A stretch of DNA of 25,560 bases from CAJQND01 sp051010055 (GTDB lineage: Bacteria; Pseudomonadota; Alphaproteobacteria; Rhizobiales; CAJQND01): the NCBI GenBank assembly GCA_051010055.1, contig JBPCVY010000289.1, positions 1 through 25,560 of the forward strand, read 5' to 3'. Below, piece after piece: positions 15,026 to 24,132 of the stretch. The position numbers were made by a program, and so were the translations under genes. How positions within the stretch are numbered: position 1 is the stretch's first letter; each line of letters starts with the position of its first letter. A model generated the notes under the pieces. It was not told where the DNA came from. It saw only the letters and a list, made by a program, of their open reading frames with translations, and did not search any database.

Positions 15026-15036
15026 GCTTGCCCAAT

Positions 15037-16548
15037 ATGACTGATGTAATTACCAGCCACGGTTTTGAGCTGCTCACGCCGGCAGAAATGTATGAGGCGG
15101 ACCGGCTGACAATCGAAGGTGGTACGCCCGGTATTGAGCTTATGGAAAATGCCGGCGCTGCCTGCGCCCAGGCAATCACAGAGCGCTATGAGTCCGGCAA
15201 GGCCTCGGTTCTGTGCGGACCGGGAAACAATGGCGGCGATGGCTATGTGATTGCGCGCCACTTAGCAGATGCGGGCTGGGAGGTACGTGTTTTCCAGATT
15301 GGCGATGCGGCAAAGTTGAAGGATGATGCCGCAGCGATGGCGAAGAAATGGCGCGGCAAGGTTGAAGCGGCCAATGCCGAAGCGGTTTCAGGTGTGGACC
15401 TGATTGTCGATGCGATTTTTGGCGCAGGCCTCGACAGGGACGTAACCGGCCTGATTGCACGAATCATCGATGCGGCAAACGCCAGCGAGGCTGCCAAAAT
15501 GGCGGTGGATATGCCAAGCGGTGTTGATGGGCGTTCTGGCCGGGTTTTGGGCACGGCGTTTGAAGCCGATTTAACCGTTACATTCTTTCGCAAGAAGCCG
15601 GGCCACTTGCTGATGCCGGGCAGGGCGCTGTGCGGGGAACTGGTGGTTGCCGATATTGGAATTGGGCCTGAAACTTTGGAACAGATTGCGCCGGGCACCT
15701 GTGAAAATGCACCAGCCCTGTGGCGGGCTGATTATCCAACACCGCTCCTTGGAGGGCACAAATATGCTCGTGGCCATGCGGTTTCTGTAACCGGTGCGAT
15801 GGCCCAGACAGGGGCAGGGCGGCTTGCTGCTGAAGCTGCGTTGCGCACAGGGGCGGGGCTTGTAACGGTCGCAGCGCCGGCAGATGCGTTGATGGTGAAC
15901 GCATGTCACCTGACAACTGTGATGCTCAAACGGGCTGACAACGCTGCCGAGTTGGCGCAGCTTCTGGATGATAAACGCAAGAACGCTATCGTGCTTGGGC
16001 CTGGCGCAGGGGTTGGCGGTGGGACACGCGCGAAGGTGCGCGCAGCGCTTGCCTCCGGTGCATCTGTCGTGCTGGATGCAGATGCCCTGACAGCGTTTTC
16101 TCAAGCCCCCGATGAGCTTTTTGAAGCAATAGGTGAACTTCCCGAACGGCCCGTAGTGATGACGCCGCACGCAGGAGAATTTCCCCGTCTTTTTAATGAG
16201 ATAGCGCAAGGGGAAGATTCAAAATGCGAACGGGCCCGCAAGGCGGCAACAGCCTCTGGCGCGGTGATCGTTATCAAAGGCCCCGACACCGTAATTGCAG
16301 CGCTGGACGGGCGTACCAACATCAATTCCAATGCACCGCCAACCTTGGCAACAGCGGGTTCAGGTGATGTGCTGGCCGGTTTGGTTTGCGGACTTTTGGC
16401 GCAGGGCATGGAACCGTTCAATGCGGCTTCGGCCTCAGTCTGGCTGCATGGCGCCGCAGCTGATGCGTTTGGCCCCGGCCTCATTGCAGAAGACATCATT
16501 TCCATGCTGCCGGCAGTGCTGCCGCTGGCCTATCAGACTGATGAGTGA
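15037..16548 (+). CDS. nnr: Bifunctional NAD(P)H-hydrate epimerase / ADP-dependent dehydratase
   Basis: A 503-residue fusion that repairs damaged NAD(P)HX. The N-terminal YjeF_N epimerase domain (about 1-215) shows GPGNNGGDG (61-69) and the acidic DLIVDAIFGAGL (121-132). The C-terminal ribokinase-like dehydratase domain (about 225-500) shows MTPHAGEFPRLF, IKGPDTVIA and AGSGDVLAGL (440-449) with catalytic Asp444. The length is normal. A TTG at 15022 would extend the protein by five residues and overlap the AAA+ stop. The ATG at 15037 is chosen because it leaves an 11-nt gap and is the first ATG, but the ribosome binding site is weak for both. In related genomes nnr commonly neighbours glnB-glnA; here they are separated by the cytochrome and AAA+ genes. 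The downstream GNAT gene overlaps its end by 8 nt. Confidence 0.95.
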   Translation: MTDVITSHGFELLTPAEMYEADRLTIEGGTPGIELMENAGAACAQAITERYESGKASVLCGPGNNGGDGYVIARHLADAGWEVRVFQIGDAAKLKDDAAAMAKKWRGKVEAANAEAVSGVDLIVDAIFGAGLDRDVTGLIARIIDAANASEAAKMAVDMPSGVDGRSGRVLGTAFEADLTVTFFRKKPGHLLMPGRALCGELVVADIGIGPETLEQIAPGTCENAPALWRADYPTPLLGGHKYARGHAVSVTGAMAQTGAGRLAAEAALRTGAGLVTVAAPADALMVNACHLTTVMLKRADNAAELAQLLDDKRKNAIVLGPGAGVGGGTRAKVRAALASGASVVLDADALTAFSQAPDELFEAIGELPERPVVMTPHAGEFPRLFNEIAQGEDSKCERARKAATASGAVIVIKGPDTVIAALDGRTNINSNAPPTLATAGSGDVLAGLVCGLLAQGMEPFNAASASVWLHGAAADAFGPGLIAEDIISMLPAVLPLAYQTDE

Positions 16549-17044
16549 AAGTCTGATAATGCGATCAGGTGTGCCGGAAGATGTTCCGGTGTTGCTTGAT
16601 ATCTACAATCATTACGTACGAACCAGCCCGGTGACATTCGATATCGAGCCCGTATCGCTGGATGCCCGGCGGAAGTGGTTCAAACAGTTTTCCTATGATG
16701 GCCCCCATCAACTTGTTGTGGCTGAGCGCGGCGGTCAGGTTCTGGGGTATGCCCATTCCACATCATTCCGGCCAAAGCCAGCCTATGCCCGTTCGGTCGA
16801 GACAACGGTTTATGTGACCCCCGAAAGTGCCGGTGAGGGAATAGCCGGTAAGCTCTACGAGCATTTGCTGGCCCGGCTTGATGAGGCGGGTGTGCACCGG
16901 GCCTATGCCATCATCACTTTGCCGAATGATGCTTCAATTGCGCTGCACGAGCGTGCCGGATTTAAAGAACTCGCCGTTTTGAGCGAAGTGGGGGATAAAT
17001 TTGGCAAATTTTGGAATACTTTATGGATGGAACGCAGGTTTTGA
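16541..17044 (+). CDS. GNAT N-acetyltransferase, phosphinothricin/methionine-sulfoximine type
   Basis: A 167-residue acetyltransferase of the PAT/YncA group. The segment IYNHYVRTSPVTFD (21-34) followed by SLDARRKWF (39-47) is characteristic, then strand TVYVTPESAGEGIAGKL (89-105) as the acetyl-CoA motif, NDASIALHERAGF and a C-terminal FGKFWNTLWMERRF. Relatives acetylate the amino group of glutamate analogues such as methionine sulfoximine, phosphinothricin, or methionine derivatives; methionine sulfoximine inhibits glutamine synthetase. The start ATG 16541 overlaps the nnr stop by 8 nt, implying translational coupling. A longer upstream reading frame in the same phase is only a shadow of nnr. 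Confidence 0.85.
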   Translation: MSESLIMRSGVPEDVPVLLDIYNHYVRTSPVTFDIEPVSLDARRKWFKQFSYDGPHQLVVAERGGQVLGYAHSTSFRPKPAYARSVETTVYVTPESAGEGIAGKLYEHLLARLDEAGVHRAYAIITLPNDASIALHERAGFKELAVLSEVGDKFGKFWNTLWMERRF

Positions 17045-17177
17045 GAAAAACTGGTAAAAAATTGCAGGAAACGCCAGGGATCTGGACATCTCAAACCTGT
17101 GCAAAATCTCTTCTGGTCATGGCGATTTTTCTCGTGCTATAGAGGCGCCCGTTCAGGTGGCACAGGCCCTATTGATT

Positions 17178-17262
<85 letters not shown>

Positions 17263-17393
17263 GATGGACCTCGTGTTCAGCTTATGCCTCTTGACAACAA
17301 ACAAAATAGGCCCCATTCCGCCCGCCTGATCGGAAAAATTTGTCCGCGCGCCATGAAGGCCGCGCGCCCGGAAATCGAGGACTTTGAAGAGCC

Positions 17394-18938
17394 ATGCAGA
17401 TAACCGAAACCTTGAATGAAGGTCTCAAACGCGAGCTTAAAATCACTGTCGGTGCAGCAGAGCTGGGCGGCAAGCTTGATGAGCGGCTCAACGAGCTGAA
17501 AGACCAGGTGCAGCTGAAAGGTTTCCGGCCAGGTAAAGTGCCGATCAATCACCTGAAAAAGGTTTACGGCAAACAGGCCATGGCAGAGGTGGTTGAAAAG
17601 ACCGTCGATGAAACCAGCCAGGCCGCTTTGGCCGAACGCAATGAGAGCCCGGCCTACCGCCCGGAAGTTTCCTTTGATGAAGCAAAGGACATGCAACCGG
17701 TTCTGGATGGCGCTGAAGACCTCGAGTTCTTGATGGTTTACGAAGTAGTCCCGAACTTTGAAATTGACGATTTGTCAAATCTCAAGTTCGAGAAACTTGT
17801 GTCCGAAGTCGGCGACGCTGACATTGAAGAGGCGATGGAAACAATCACCGCCCAGATGAAAGACTTCGAGCCCAAAGGCAAAACCGCCAAGGCTGCAGAA
17901 GGCGATCAGGTGGTTATTGACTTCGTCGGCAAGATTGACGGTGAAGAGTTCGAAGGCGGCAGCGCCGAAGCGGCCCCGCTTGAGCTTGGCTCAAACTCGT
18001 TCATCCCGGGCTTTGAAGATCAGCTCGTTGGCGCGAAAATCGGCGATGAGAAAACCATCGATGTGACGTTCCCTGCCGACTATCCAAAAGAAGATTTAGC
18101 TAACAAGCCGGCGCAATTTGACGTGGTGGTCAAAGAGGTCAACAAGCCCAAAGCTGCCGAACTGAACGATGAAGTGGCGCAGAAAATGGGCTTGGAAAAC
18201 CTTGAGGCGCTGCGCGAGGCGGTGCGCGAGCAGGCACAGGGCGATTTCACCAACGCCTCATCGACCAAGTTGAAGCGTGCTGTACTGGATACTTTGGACG
18301 AAAAGTACAAGCTGGACTTGCCGCAAAGGCTGGTGGACGGCGAGTTTGACAATATCTGGCAAGCGGTCATGACCGATCTTGAACAGAACAAACGGACGTT
18401 CGAGGACGAGGAAACTACCGAGGACGAAGCACGCAAGGAATATCTTGAAATTGCCGAGCGGCGCGTGCGCCTTGGCCTGGTTCTTGGCAAAATCGGCGAT
18501 GCTGCCGGTGTTCAGATTACCGATGATGAGCTACAGGCAGCTCTTATTGAACGGGTTCGCCAGTTCCCGGGCCAGGAGCAGCAGGTTTATCAGTTCTACC
18601 GCGACAACCCCAATGCAATGCTTGAGCTTCGCGGTCCGATTTTTGAGCAGAAAGTCGTCGACCACATTATCGAGCTTGCCGAGGTGAGTGAGAAGAAAGT
18701 AAGCCGCGACGAGCTTTTCCATGACCCGGACGAGCATGATCACGACCACGATCATGATCACAAGGAAGAAAAGAAACCGGTAAAAAAGGCGGCAGCGAAA
18801 AAGGCTCCTGCAAAGAAAGCAGCGGCCAAAAAGCCGGCGACAAAGAAAGCTGCAGCAGCTGAAAAGAAACCGGCTGCAAAAAAAGCACCGGCCAAGAAAG
18901 CACCTGCAAAAAAGGCGGCAACCAAGAAAAAAGATTGA
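17394..18938 (+). CDS. tig: Trigger factor chaperone with His/Asp and Lys/Ala-rich tail
   Basis: A 514-residue trigger factor, which binds the ribosome exit tunnel and folds nascent chains. The ribosome-binding signature GFRPGKVP is at 43-50. The FKBP-type peptidyl-prolyl isomerase domain lies about 160-245 (GDQVVIDFVGKIDGEEFEGG onward) and the helical chaperone domain runs to about 440. The core has the usual length of about 445. After it come HDHDHDHDH (448-456) and a Lys/Ala/Pro tail (457-514) resembling histone H1 or AlgP repeats. The tail makes the protein longer than E. coli Tig (432 aa). GAAGAG precedes the ATG. First gene of the tig-clpP-clpX-lon cluster, 131 nt after tRNA-Leu. Confidence 0.97.
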   Translation: MQITETLNEGLKRELKITVGAAELGGKLDERLNELKDQVQLKGFRPGKVPINHLKKVYGKQAMAEVVEKTVDETSQAALAERNESPAYRPEVSFDEAKDMQPVLDGAEDLEFLMVYEVVPNFEIDDLSNLKFEKLVSEVGDADIEEAMETITAQMKDFEPKGKTAKAAEGDQVVIDFVGKIDGEEFEGGSAEAAPLELGSNSFIPGFEDQLVGAKIGDEKTIDVTFPADYPKEDLANKPAQFDVVVKEVNKPKAAELNDEVAQKMGLENLEALREAVREQAQGDFTNASSTKLKRAVLDTLDEKYKLDLPQRLVDGEFDNIWQAVMTDLEQNKRTFEDEETTEDEARKEYLEIAERRVRLGLVLGKIGDAAGVQITDDELQAALIERVRQFPGQEQQVYQFYRDNPNAMLELRGPIFEQKVVDHIIELAEVSEKKVSRDELFHDPDEHDHDHDHDHKEEKKPVKKAAAKKAPAKKAAAKKPATKKAAAAEKKPAAKKAPAKKAPAKKAATKKKD

Positions 18939-19114
18939 TCAGGTCGCAACGAAAACCCCTTTAATGGCTGCAGCCAATCACATATGTATTGGTGAGGGGC
19001 ATGCGATCACCGTTTCTGGTCGCGCGCTGCAACTAGCCTGCTTAAAAGCCTTTTCAGATCAGCCGTATTGGGTGAGTTTTTAAAGGCTGAAACAAGCTCC
19101 AACGAGGAAACCGA

Positions 19115-19744
19115 ATGAAAGACCCGGTCGAAACTTACATGAACCTTGTGCCGATGGTGGTTGAGCAGACCAACCGCGGCGAGCGCGCCTACGACATTTT
19201 TTCGCGGCTTCTTAAAGAGCGCATTATCTTCCTCACCGGCCCGGTTGAAGACGGTATGGCAGCGCTGGTAACAGCGCAGCTTTTGTTCCTTGAAGCGGAA
19301 AACCCGAAAAAAGAAATCTCCATGTACATCAACTCACCGGGCGGGGTGGTGACATCAGGGCTTGCGATTTACGACACCATGCAGTTTATCCGGCCAAAAG
19401 TGTCGACAACCTGTATCGGGCAGGCAGCGTCAATGGGCTCATTGTTGCTGGCGGCAGGTGAGGCGGACATGCGGTTTGCGCTGAGCCATGCTCGGATCAT
19501 GGTCCATCAGCCTTCTGGCGGTTTCCAGGGCCAGGCAACCGATATCGAACTTCATGCCAAGGAAATTCTCGATCTGCGTGGCCGGTTGAACCAGATTTAT
19601 TCAACACACACTGGACAAAAAGTCGCCGCTGTCGAAAAGGCGCTTGAGCGCGATAACTTCATGACGGCTGATGCTGCGAAGGATTTCGGCATTATCGACA
19701 AAGTCATCTCGAAACGCCCAGAGCCTGAAGACGAAGAAAAATAA
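19115..19744 (+). CDS. clpP: ATP-dependent Clp protease proteolytic subunit
   Basis: A 209-residue serine peptidase of family S14, forming the tetradecameric barrel that works with ClpX (next gene) and ClpA. The catalytic triad is Ser106 in GQAASMGSLL, His131 in MVHQPSGG and Asp180 in ERDNFMTA. The spacings (25 and 49) equal those of E. coli ClpP. GAGGAAA lies 6 nt upstream of the ATG. It is separated from tig by 176 nt, so it probably has its own promoter, and a hairpin follows its stop. Confidence 0.98.
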   Translation: MKDPVETYMNLVPMVVEQTNRGERAYDIFSRLLKERIIFLTGPVEDGMAALVTAQLLFLEAENPKKEISMYINSPGGVVTSGLAIYDTMQFIRPKVSTTCIGQAASMGSLLLAAGEADMRFALSHARIMVHQPSGGFQGQATDIELHAKEILDLRGRLNQIYSTHTGQKVAAVEKALERDNFMTADAAKDFGIIDKVISKRPEPEDEEK

Positions 19745-19749
19745 CGCCT

Positions 19750-19771
19750 AAGCCGTAAACATTTACGGCTT
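19750..19771 (+). terminator. Hairpin after clpP, weak terminator or processing site
   Basis: AAGCCGTAAA (19750-19759) and TTTACGGCTT (19762-19771) form a perfect inverted repeat 5 nt after the clpP stop. The following bases (GGTTATC) are not a proper T run. It may partly separate clpP from clpX expression. Confidence 0.45.
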
Positions 19772-20004
19772 GGTTATCAGACGAAATGTTAGCTGCGTGC
19801 GTTAATCTATTCTTGATTGTCGATTGGCTAACATAGTCAAATATCGTAACAAAACCCTTGGGCGGGTTATCACCGGGCGTTTGGGATTTGTTAGCGTAAG
19901 GGACCGTTTAACGAGATTTGGTCAAGGCCGCTGGTCAACGGTGCGCGAACCTGTTATGAGGCAAAGTGCCGTTTTTGGTCGGATTTGGAGATCAGGAAAG
20001 CCAT

Positions 20005-21261
20005 ATGAGCGATTCCAAAAATACTCTTTACTGTTCGTTCTGCGGAAAGAGCCAGCATGAAGTGCGTAAACTCATCGCTGGACCCACGGTTTTTATTTGC
20101 GACGAGTGCGTCGAGCTGTGCATGGACATCATCCGCGAAGAGAACAAGACTTCGCTGGTGAAATCCAACGATGGCGTACCGACGCCTGAAGAGATCAATC
20201 AGGTTCTTGATGACTATGTCATTGGGCAGGCGCTTGCCAAGCGGGTGCTCTCAGTGGCGGTTCATAACCATTATAAGCGCCTGAACCACAGCTCCAAGAA
20301 TGCTGATATTGAACTTCAAAAGTCGAACATTCTGCTTATTGGGCCAACCGGGTGCGGCAAGACACTTTTGGCGCAAACCCTGGCGCGCATTCTTGATGTT
20401 CCTTTCACCATGGCCGATGCAACGACTTTGACCGAGGCCGGCTATGTTGGGGAAGATGTTGAAAACATCATTCTGAAGCTGCTTCAGGCTGCTGACTACA
20501 ATGTGGAACGCGCCCAGCGCGGCATTGTCTACATTGACGAAGTGGACAAGATTTCGCGCAAATCTGACAATCCTTCGATCACACGTGATGTTTCAGGTGA
20601 GGGCGTTCAGCAGGCCCTGCTGAAAATCATGGAAGGCACGGTTGCTTCCGTTCCGCCACAAGGAGGCCGCAAGCACCCGCAGCAGGAATTCCTGCAGGTT
20701 GACACCACCAACATCTTGTTCATTTGCGGCGGCGCATTTGCCGGCCTGGATAAGATTATCGGTGAACGTGGCAAGTCGACATCAATCGGTTTTGGCGCGG
20801 ACGTTTCTGCCCCTGACGACCGACGGATGGGCGAAATCTTGCGCAAAATTGAGCCGGAAGATCTCTTGAAGTTCGGCTTGATACCTGAATTTGTGGGCCG
20901 TGTACCGGTTCTGGCGACGTTGGAAGACCTCGACGAGGATGCTTTGGTACGCATCTTGGGGGAACCGAAAAACGCGCTTGTGAAGCAGTATCAGCGCCTG
21001 TTTGAAATGGAAGATGTAAAGCTTACCTTTGCCGATGAAGCATTGGTGTCCATCTCGAAAAAAGCGATCGATCGCAAAACCGGCGCCCGTGGCCTGAGAT
21101 CCATTATGGAAGGCATATTGCTTGACACCATGTTCGATCTGCCGGGCATGGAAGGTGTTGAGGAAGTCGTGATTTCCGGGGAAGTGGTTGATGGTGAAGC
21201 CAGCCCGCTTCACATCTATGCCGATCCGGTTGACGAAGCTGAGGCGGGTACATCCGCCTAA
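20005..21261 (+). CDS. clpX: ATP-dependent Clp protease ATP-binding subunit
   Basis: A 418-residue AAA+ unfoldase that feeds substrates to ClpP. The N-terminal zinc-binding domain has Cys10, Cys13, Cys32 and Cys35 (CSFCGKS and ICDECVELC). Walker A is GPTGCGKT (113-120), Walker B is IVYIDEVDKI, and the RKSDNPS and pore-loop regions follow. The ATG at 20005 is chosen because AGGAAAG precedes it and MSDSKNTLYCSFCGK is the normal N-terminus. A possible start at 19966 in the same frame would add 13 atypical residues. The 260-nt gap after clpP holds the hairpin at 19750-19771 and probably a promoter that I could not pinpoint. Confidence 0.97.
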   Translation: MSDSKNTLYCSFCGKSQHEVRKLIAGPTVFICDECVELCMDIIREENKTSLVKSNDGVPTPEEINQVLDDYVIGQALAKRVLSVAVHNHYKRLNHSSKNADIELQKSNILLIGPTGCGKTLLAQTLARILDVPFTMADATTLTEAGYVGEDVENIILKLLQAADYNVERAQRGIVYIDEVDKISRKSDNPSITRDVSGEGVQQALLKIMEGTVASVPPQGGRKHPQQEFLQVDTTNILFICGGAFAGLDKIIGERGKSTSIGFGADVSAPDDRRMGEILRKIEPEDLLKFGLIPEFVGRVPVLATLEDLDEDALVRILGEPKNALVKQYQRLFEMEDVKLTFADEALVSISKKAIDRKTGARGLRSIMEGILLDTMFDLPGMEGVEEVVISGEVVDGEASPLHIYADPVDEAEAGTSA

Positions 21262-21605
21262 GCCCGTTATTTGAAGAATTTTGGTACTTTAAGGCGCTGC
21301 TGGGTAGCGCTCATTTGCTGGTGTCATTTTTGTTTGTGGCTGCTATTCAGCACTTGAACAAAGTTATCCCCATCGCCACCTAAGTATTGCCGCAAGTGTA
21401 AGCCAATCTGGCGCGAATCTCGTATGATATGAAGGCGGGTTAAGGCGCGCCGCGTTTTGAGAGAGCAAGCTTGCAGCGAAATTGGGCTTGTTTTGGTCAT
21501 CTGGCAGGTGTTAAGCCTCCCGCCGCGACAAGGCAGGCCCTGAAAACTCCGTTCCGGTCTGTGCCACATTCGGGCAGGGCGGAACCGCAATGAAAAGAGA
21601 TATGT
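21262..21605. other. Gene-free region upstream of lon
   Basis: No coding sequence is convincing in these 344 bases. Near the clpX end a small hairpin GCGCT/AGCGC (21294-21310, 7-nt loop) is followed some bases later by T-rich sequence and could be a weak terminator. CTTGAAC at about 21342 resembles a heat-shock -35 element, but no matching -10 lies at the right distance. The AAGAGA at about 21594 is the ribosome binding site of lon. Confidence 0.4.
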
Positions 21606-24047
21606 ATGAGCGATAGCAACATCACATCAGGTTCGAAAGCGGGCGGTGCAGTAGAAACATTTCCGGTTCTGCCGCTGCGCGACATTGTCGTTTTTCCGCA
21701 CATGATTGTTCCGTTGTTTGTAGGCCGTGAAAAGTCCATCAAGGCGCTGGAAGAAGTCATGCGCGATGACAGGAAAATTCTGCTTGCTGCCCAGCGCGAA
21801 GCCCATGACGATGACCCAGGTCCGGAAGCCATTTATTCTGTAGGCACGGTTGCTTCTGTCCTGCAGCTTCTGAAGCTACCCGATGGCACGGTCAAGGTGC
21901 TCGTGGAAGGCGTTGAGCGCGCAAACATCCTCAGCTACACCCCGCGCGAGGAATATCATGAAGCAATGGCCGAAATTCTCGACGACGAGGAAGGCGATCC
22001 AGACCATATGGAAGCGCTGGCCCGTTCGGTCATCTCACAGTTTGAGACTTACGTAAAACTCAACAAGAAGGTGCCGCCGGAGGTTCTTGGTTCTATCAAC
22101 CAAATAGAAGATTACGCCAAGCTTGCCGACACCGTTGCCTCGCACCTGGCCATCAAGATCTCCGAAAAGCAGGAGCTTTTGGAACTCGATGCCATCTCCG
22201 ACCGGCTTGAGAAAGTCTACGGTTTGATGGAAAGCGAGATTTCCGTTCTCCAGGTTGAGAAGAAAATCCGCTCCCGGGTGAAACGCCAGATGGAGAAAAC
22301 CCAGCGCGAGTACTATCTGAATGAGCAAATGAAGGCCATTCAGAAAGAGCTTGGCGATGGGGAGGAAAGCAAGGATGAAATTGCTGAACTCGAAGAGCAG
22401 ATTGCCAAGACGAAACTTTCCAAGGAAGCGCGCGAAAAGGCTGACGCTGAGCTGAAAAAACTCAAGCAGATGTCTCCCATGTCCGCGGAAGCGACTGTTG
22501 TTCGCAATTATCTCGATTGGCTGCTTGGCATTCCGTGGAAGAAGAATTCCCGGGTCAAAAAAGACCTTGAGTTCGCTCAAAAGGTGCTCGATCAGGACCA
22601 CTATGGCCTTGAAAAGGTCAAGGAACGGATTGTCGAGTATCTTGCAGTTCAGCACCGCACCAACAAGCTGCGCGGACCGATTCTGTGTCTCGTAGGACCT
22701 CCAGGGGTTGGTAAAACGTCGCTAGGCAAGTCGATTGCCAGGGCCACCGGGCGCGAATTCGTCCGCATGTCCCTTGGCGGCGTGCGCGATGAAGCTGAAA
22801 TCCGCGGTCACCGGCGCACCTACATCGGCTCCATGCCGGGCAAAGTCATCCAGTCGATGAAGAAGGCCAAGAAGTCCAATCCGTTCTTCCTTCTAGATGA
22901 AATCGACAAGATGGGAATGGATTTCCGCGGCGATCCGTCGTCGGCCTTGCTGGAAGTACTCGATCCAGAACAGAACAACACGTTCAACGATCACTACCTG
23001 GAAGTCGATTACGATCTTTCAAACGTAATGTTTGTGACGACCGCGAACACGCTGAACATTCCACCACCGCTGATGGACCGGATGGAAATCATCCGCATTG
23101 CCGGCTACACGGAAGATGAAAAGGTCGAAATCGCCCGCCGTCACCTCATTCCAAAGCAGCTTGAAAATCACGGGCTGAAAGATGGCGAATGGGAAATTGA
23201 CGGGGGTGCATTGCGCACGGTTATCCGCCGTTATACCCGCGAAGCCGGGGTGCGTAACCTTGAACGTGAGATGGCAACCCTTACCCGCAAGGCGGTGAAG
23301 GAACTCATGACGTCCCGCAAGAAGAAGATCAAGGTGACGCAAAAGAACCTTGAGGACTTTATCGGCGTGCCGAAGTTCCGCTTTGGTGAAGCAGAACGCG
23401 AAAACCAGGTGGGCGTGGTTACCGGCCTGGCGTGGACTGAAGTCGGCGGCGAGCTGCTCACCATCGAAGGCGTTATGATGCCGGGCAAGGGCAAGATGAC
23501 CGTTACCGGCAACTTGCGCGATGTGATGAAGGAATCCATTTCCGCAGCGGCCTCTTATGTGAAGTCGCGGGCCGTTGATTTCGGAATCGAGCCGCCTTTG
23601 TTTGACCGCAAGGAAATGCACGTTCACGTTCCAGAAGGGGCGACACCAAAGGATGGACCGTCAGCTGGCATTGCCATGGTAACCGCAATCGTCTCGGTGA
23701 TGACCGGCATACCAGTACGTAAAGACATTGCCATGACCGGAGAGGTTACCTTGCGCGGACGGGTTCTGCCCATTGGCGGGCTCAAGGAAAAACTCCTTGC
23801 AGCGCACCGGGGCGGCATCAAGAAGGTGCTTATTCCAGAAGAGAACGCCAAGGATCTGGCGGAGATTCCAGATAACGTCAAAGACGGCCTGGAAATTGTG
23901 CCGGTCTCGCGTGTTGATGATGTGCTCAAACAGGCGCTGACGAAGAAGCTCAAACCCATCAAATGGGATGAGGAAAAGGAACGCGCCGCGGAAGCTGCCC
24001 GCCAGGCAGCCGCCGTTAGCCACGACACCAACGTGACTGCGCATTAG
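21606..24047 (+). CDS. lon: ATP-dependent protease La
   Basis: An 813-residue Lon protease, a cytosolic hexamer degrading misfolded and regulatory proteins. The N-terminal substrate-binding LON domain (about 18-215, FPVLPLRDIVVFPHMIVPLFVGR read in pieces) is followed by a coiled-coil region (about 215-300). The AAA+ module has Walker A GPPGVGKT (364-371) and Walker B NPFFLLDEIDK. The S16 peptidase domain has the catalytic Ser686 in PKDGPSAG and Lys729 in GGLKEKLL, 43 residues apart as in E. coli. The length is normal. The gene ends at a strong terminator (24074-24107). Confidence 0.98.
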   Translation: MSDSNITSGSKAGGAVETFPVLPLRDIVVFPHMIVPLFVGREKSIKALEEVMRDDRKILLAAQREAHDDDPGPEAIYSVGTVASVLQLLKLPDGTVKVLVEGVERANILSYTPREEYHEAMAEILDDEEGDPDHMEALARSVISQFETYVKLNKKVPPEVLGSINQIEDYAKLADTVASHLAIKISEKQELLELDAISDRLEKVYGLMESEISVLQVEKKIRSRVKRQMEKTQREYYLNEQMKAIQKELGDGEESKDEIAELEEQIAKTKLSKEAREKADAELKKLKQMSPMSAEATVVRNYLDWLLGIPWKKNSRVKKDLEFAQKVLDQDHYGLEKVKERIVEYLAVQHRTNKLRGPILCLVGPPGVGKTSLGKSIARATGREFVRMSLGGVRDEAEIRGHRRTYIGSMPGKVIQSMKKAKKSNPFFLLDEIDKMGMDFRGDPSSALLEVLDPEQNNTFNDHYLEVDYDLSNVMFVTTANTLNIPPPLMDRMEIIRIAGYTEDEKVEIARRHLIPKQLENHGLKDGEWEIDGGALRTVIRRYTREAGVRNLEREMATLTRKAVKELMTSRKKKIKVTQKNLEDFIGVPKFRFGEAERENQVGVVTGLAWTEVGGELLTIEGVMMPGKGKMTVTGNLRDVMKESISAAASYVKSRAVDFGIEPPLFDRKEMHVHVPEGATPKDGPSAGIAMVTAIVSVMTGIPVRKDIAMTGEVTLRGRVLPIGGLKEKLLAAHRGGIKKVLIPEENAKDLAEIPDNVKDGLEIVPVSRVDDVLKQALTKKLKPIKWDEEKERAAEAARQAAAVSHDTNVTAH

Positions 24048-24073
24048 ATCAGAACCGGTCAGTTTGTAAAAAT

Positions 24074-24107
24074 AATGCCGGGGTGGAAATACCGCCCCGG
24101 CATTTTT
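24074..24107 (+). terminator. Intrinsic terminator of lon
   Basis: AATGCCGGGGTGG (24074-24086) pairs with CCGCCCCGGCATT (24092-24104) over 13 bp with one G-T wobble. The loop is AAATA and a T run follows immediately. Confidence 0.93.
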
Positions 24108-24132
24108 CGTTCAGTAGGTGGAGGGAGCAGCA

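Noticed and set aside
16295..16540. Upstream extension of the PAT-type acetyltransferase frame
   Set aside because: It lies entirely inside nnr in another frame. The family N-terminus begins at 16541.
18770..18935. Short tandem repeats in DNA as a possible CRISPR or satellite
   Set aside because: The repeats are codon-level AAAAAGGC-type words encoding the Lys/Ala tail of trigger factor; there are no spacers.
18735..18940. Long - strand frames opposite the end of tig with Phe/Ala or Pro/Leu-rich translations
   Set aside because: They are reverse-strand images of the Lys/Ala repeat in tig and show no independent start signals.
19824..20060. A 78-codon + strand frame between clpP and clpX
   Set aside because: It overlaps the clpX start in another frame, is Arg-rich without domain features, and has no ribosome binding site.
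21342..21368. Heat-shock promoter before lon (CTTGAAC and CCCCAT)
   Set aside because: The two elements are only about 8 nt apart, too close for a sigma-32 promoter.
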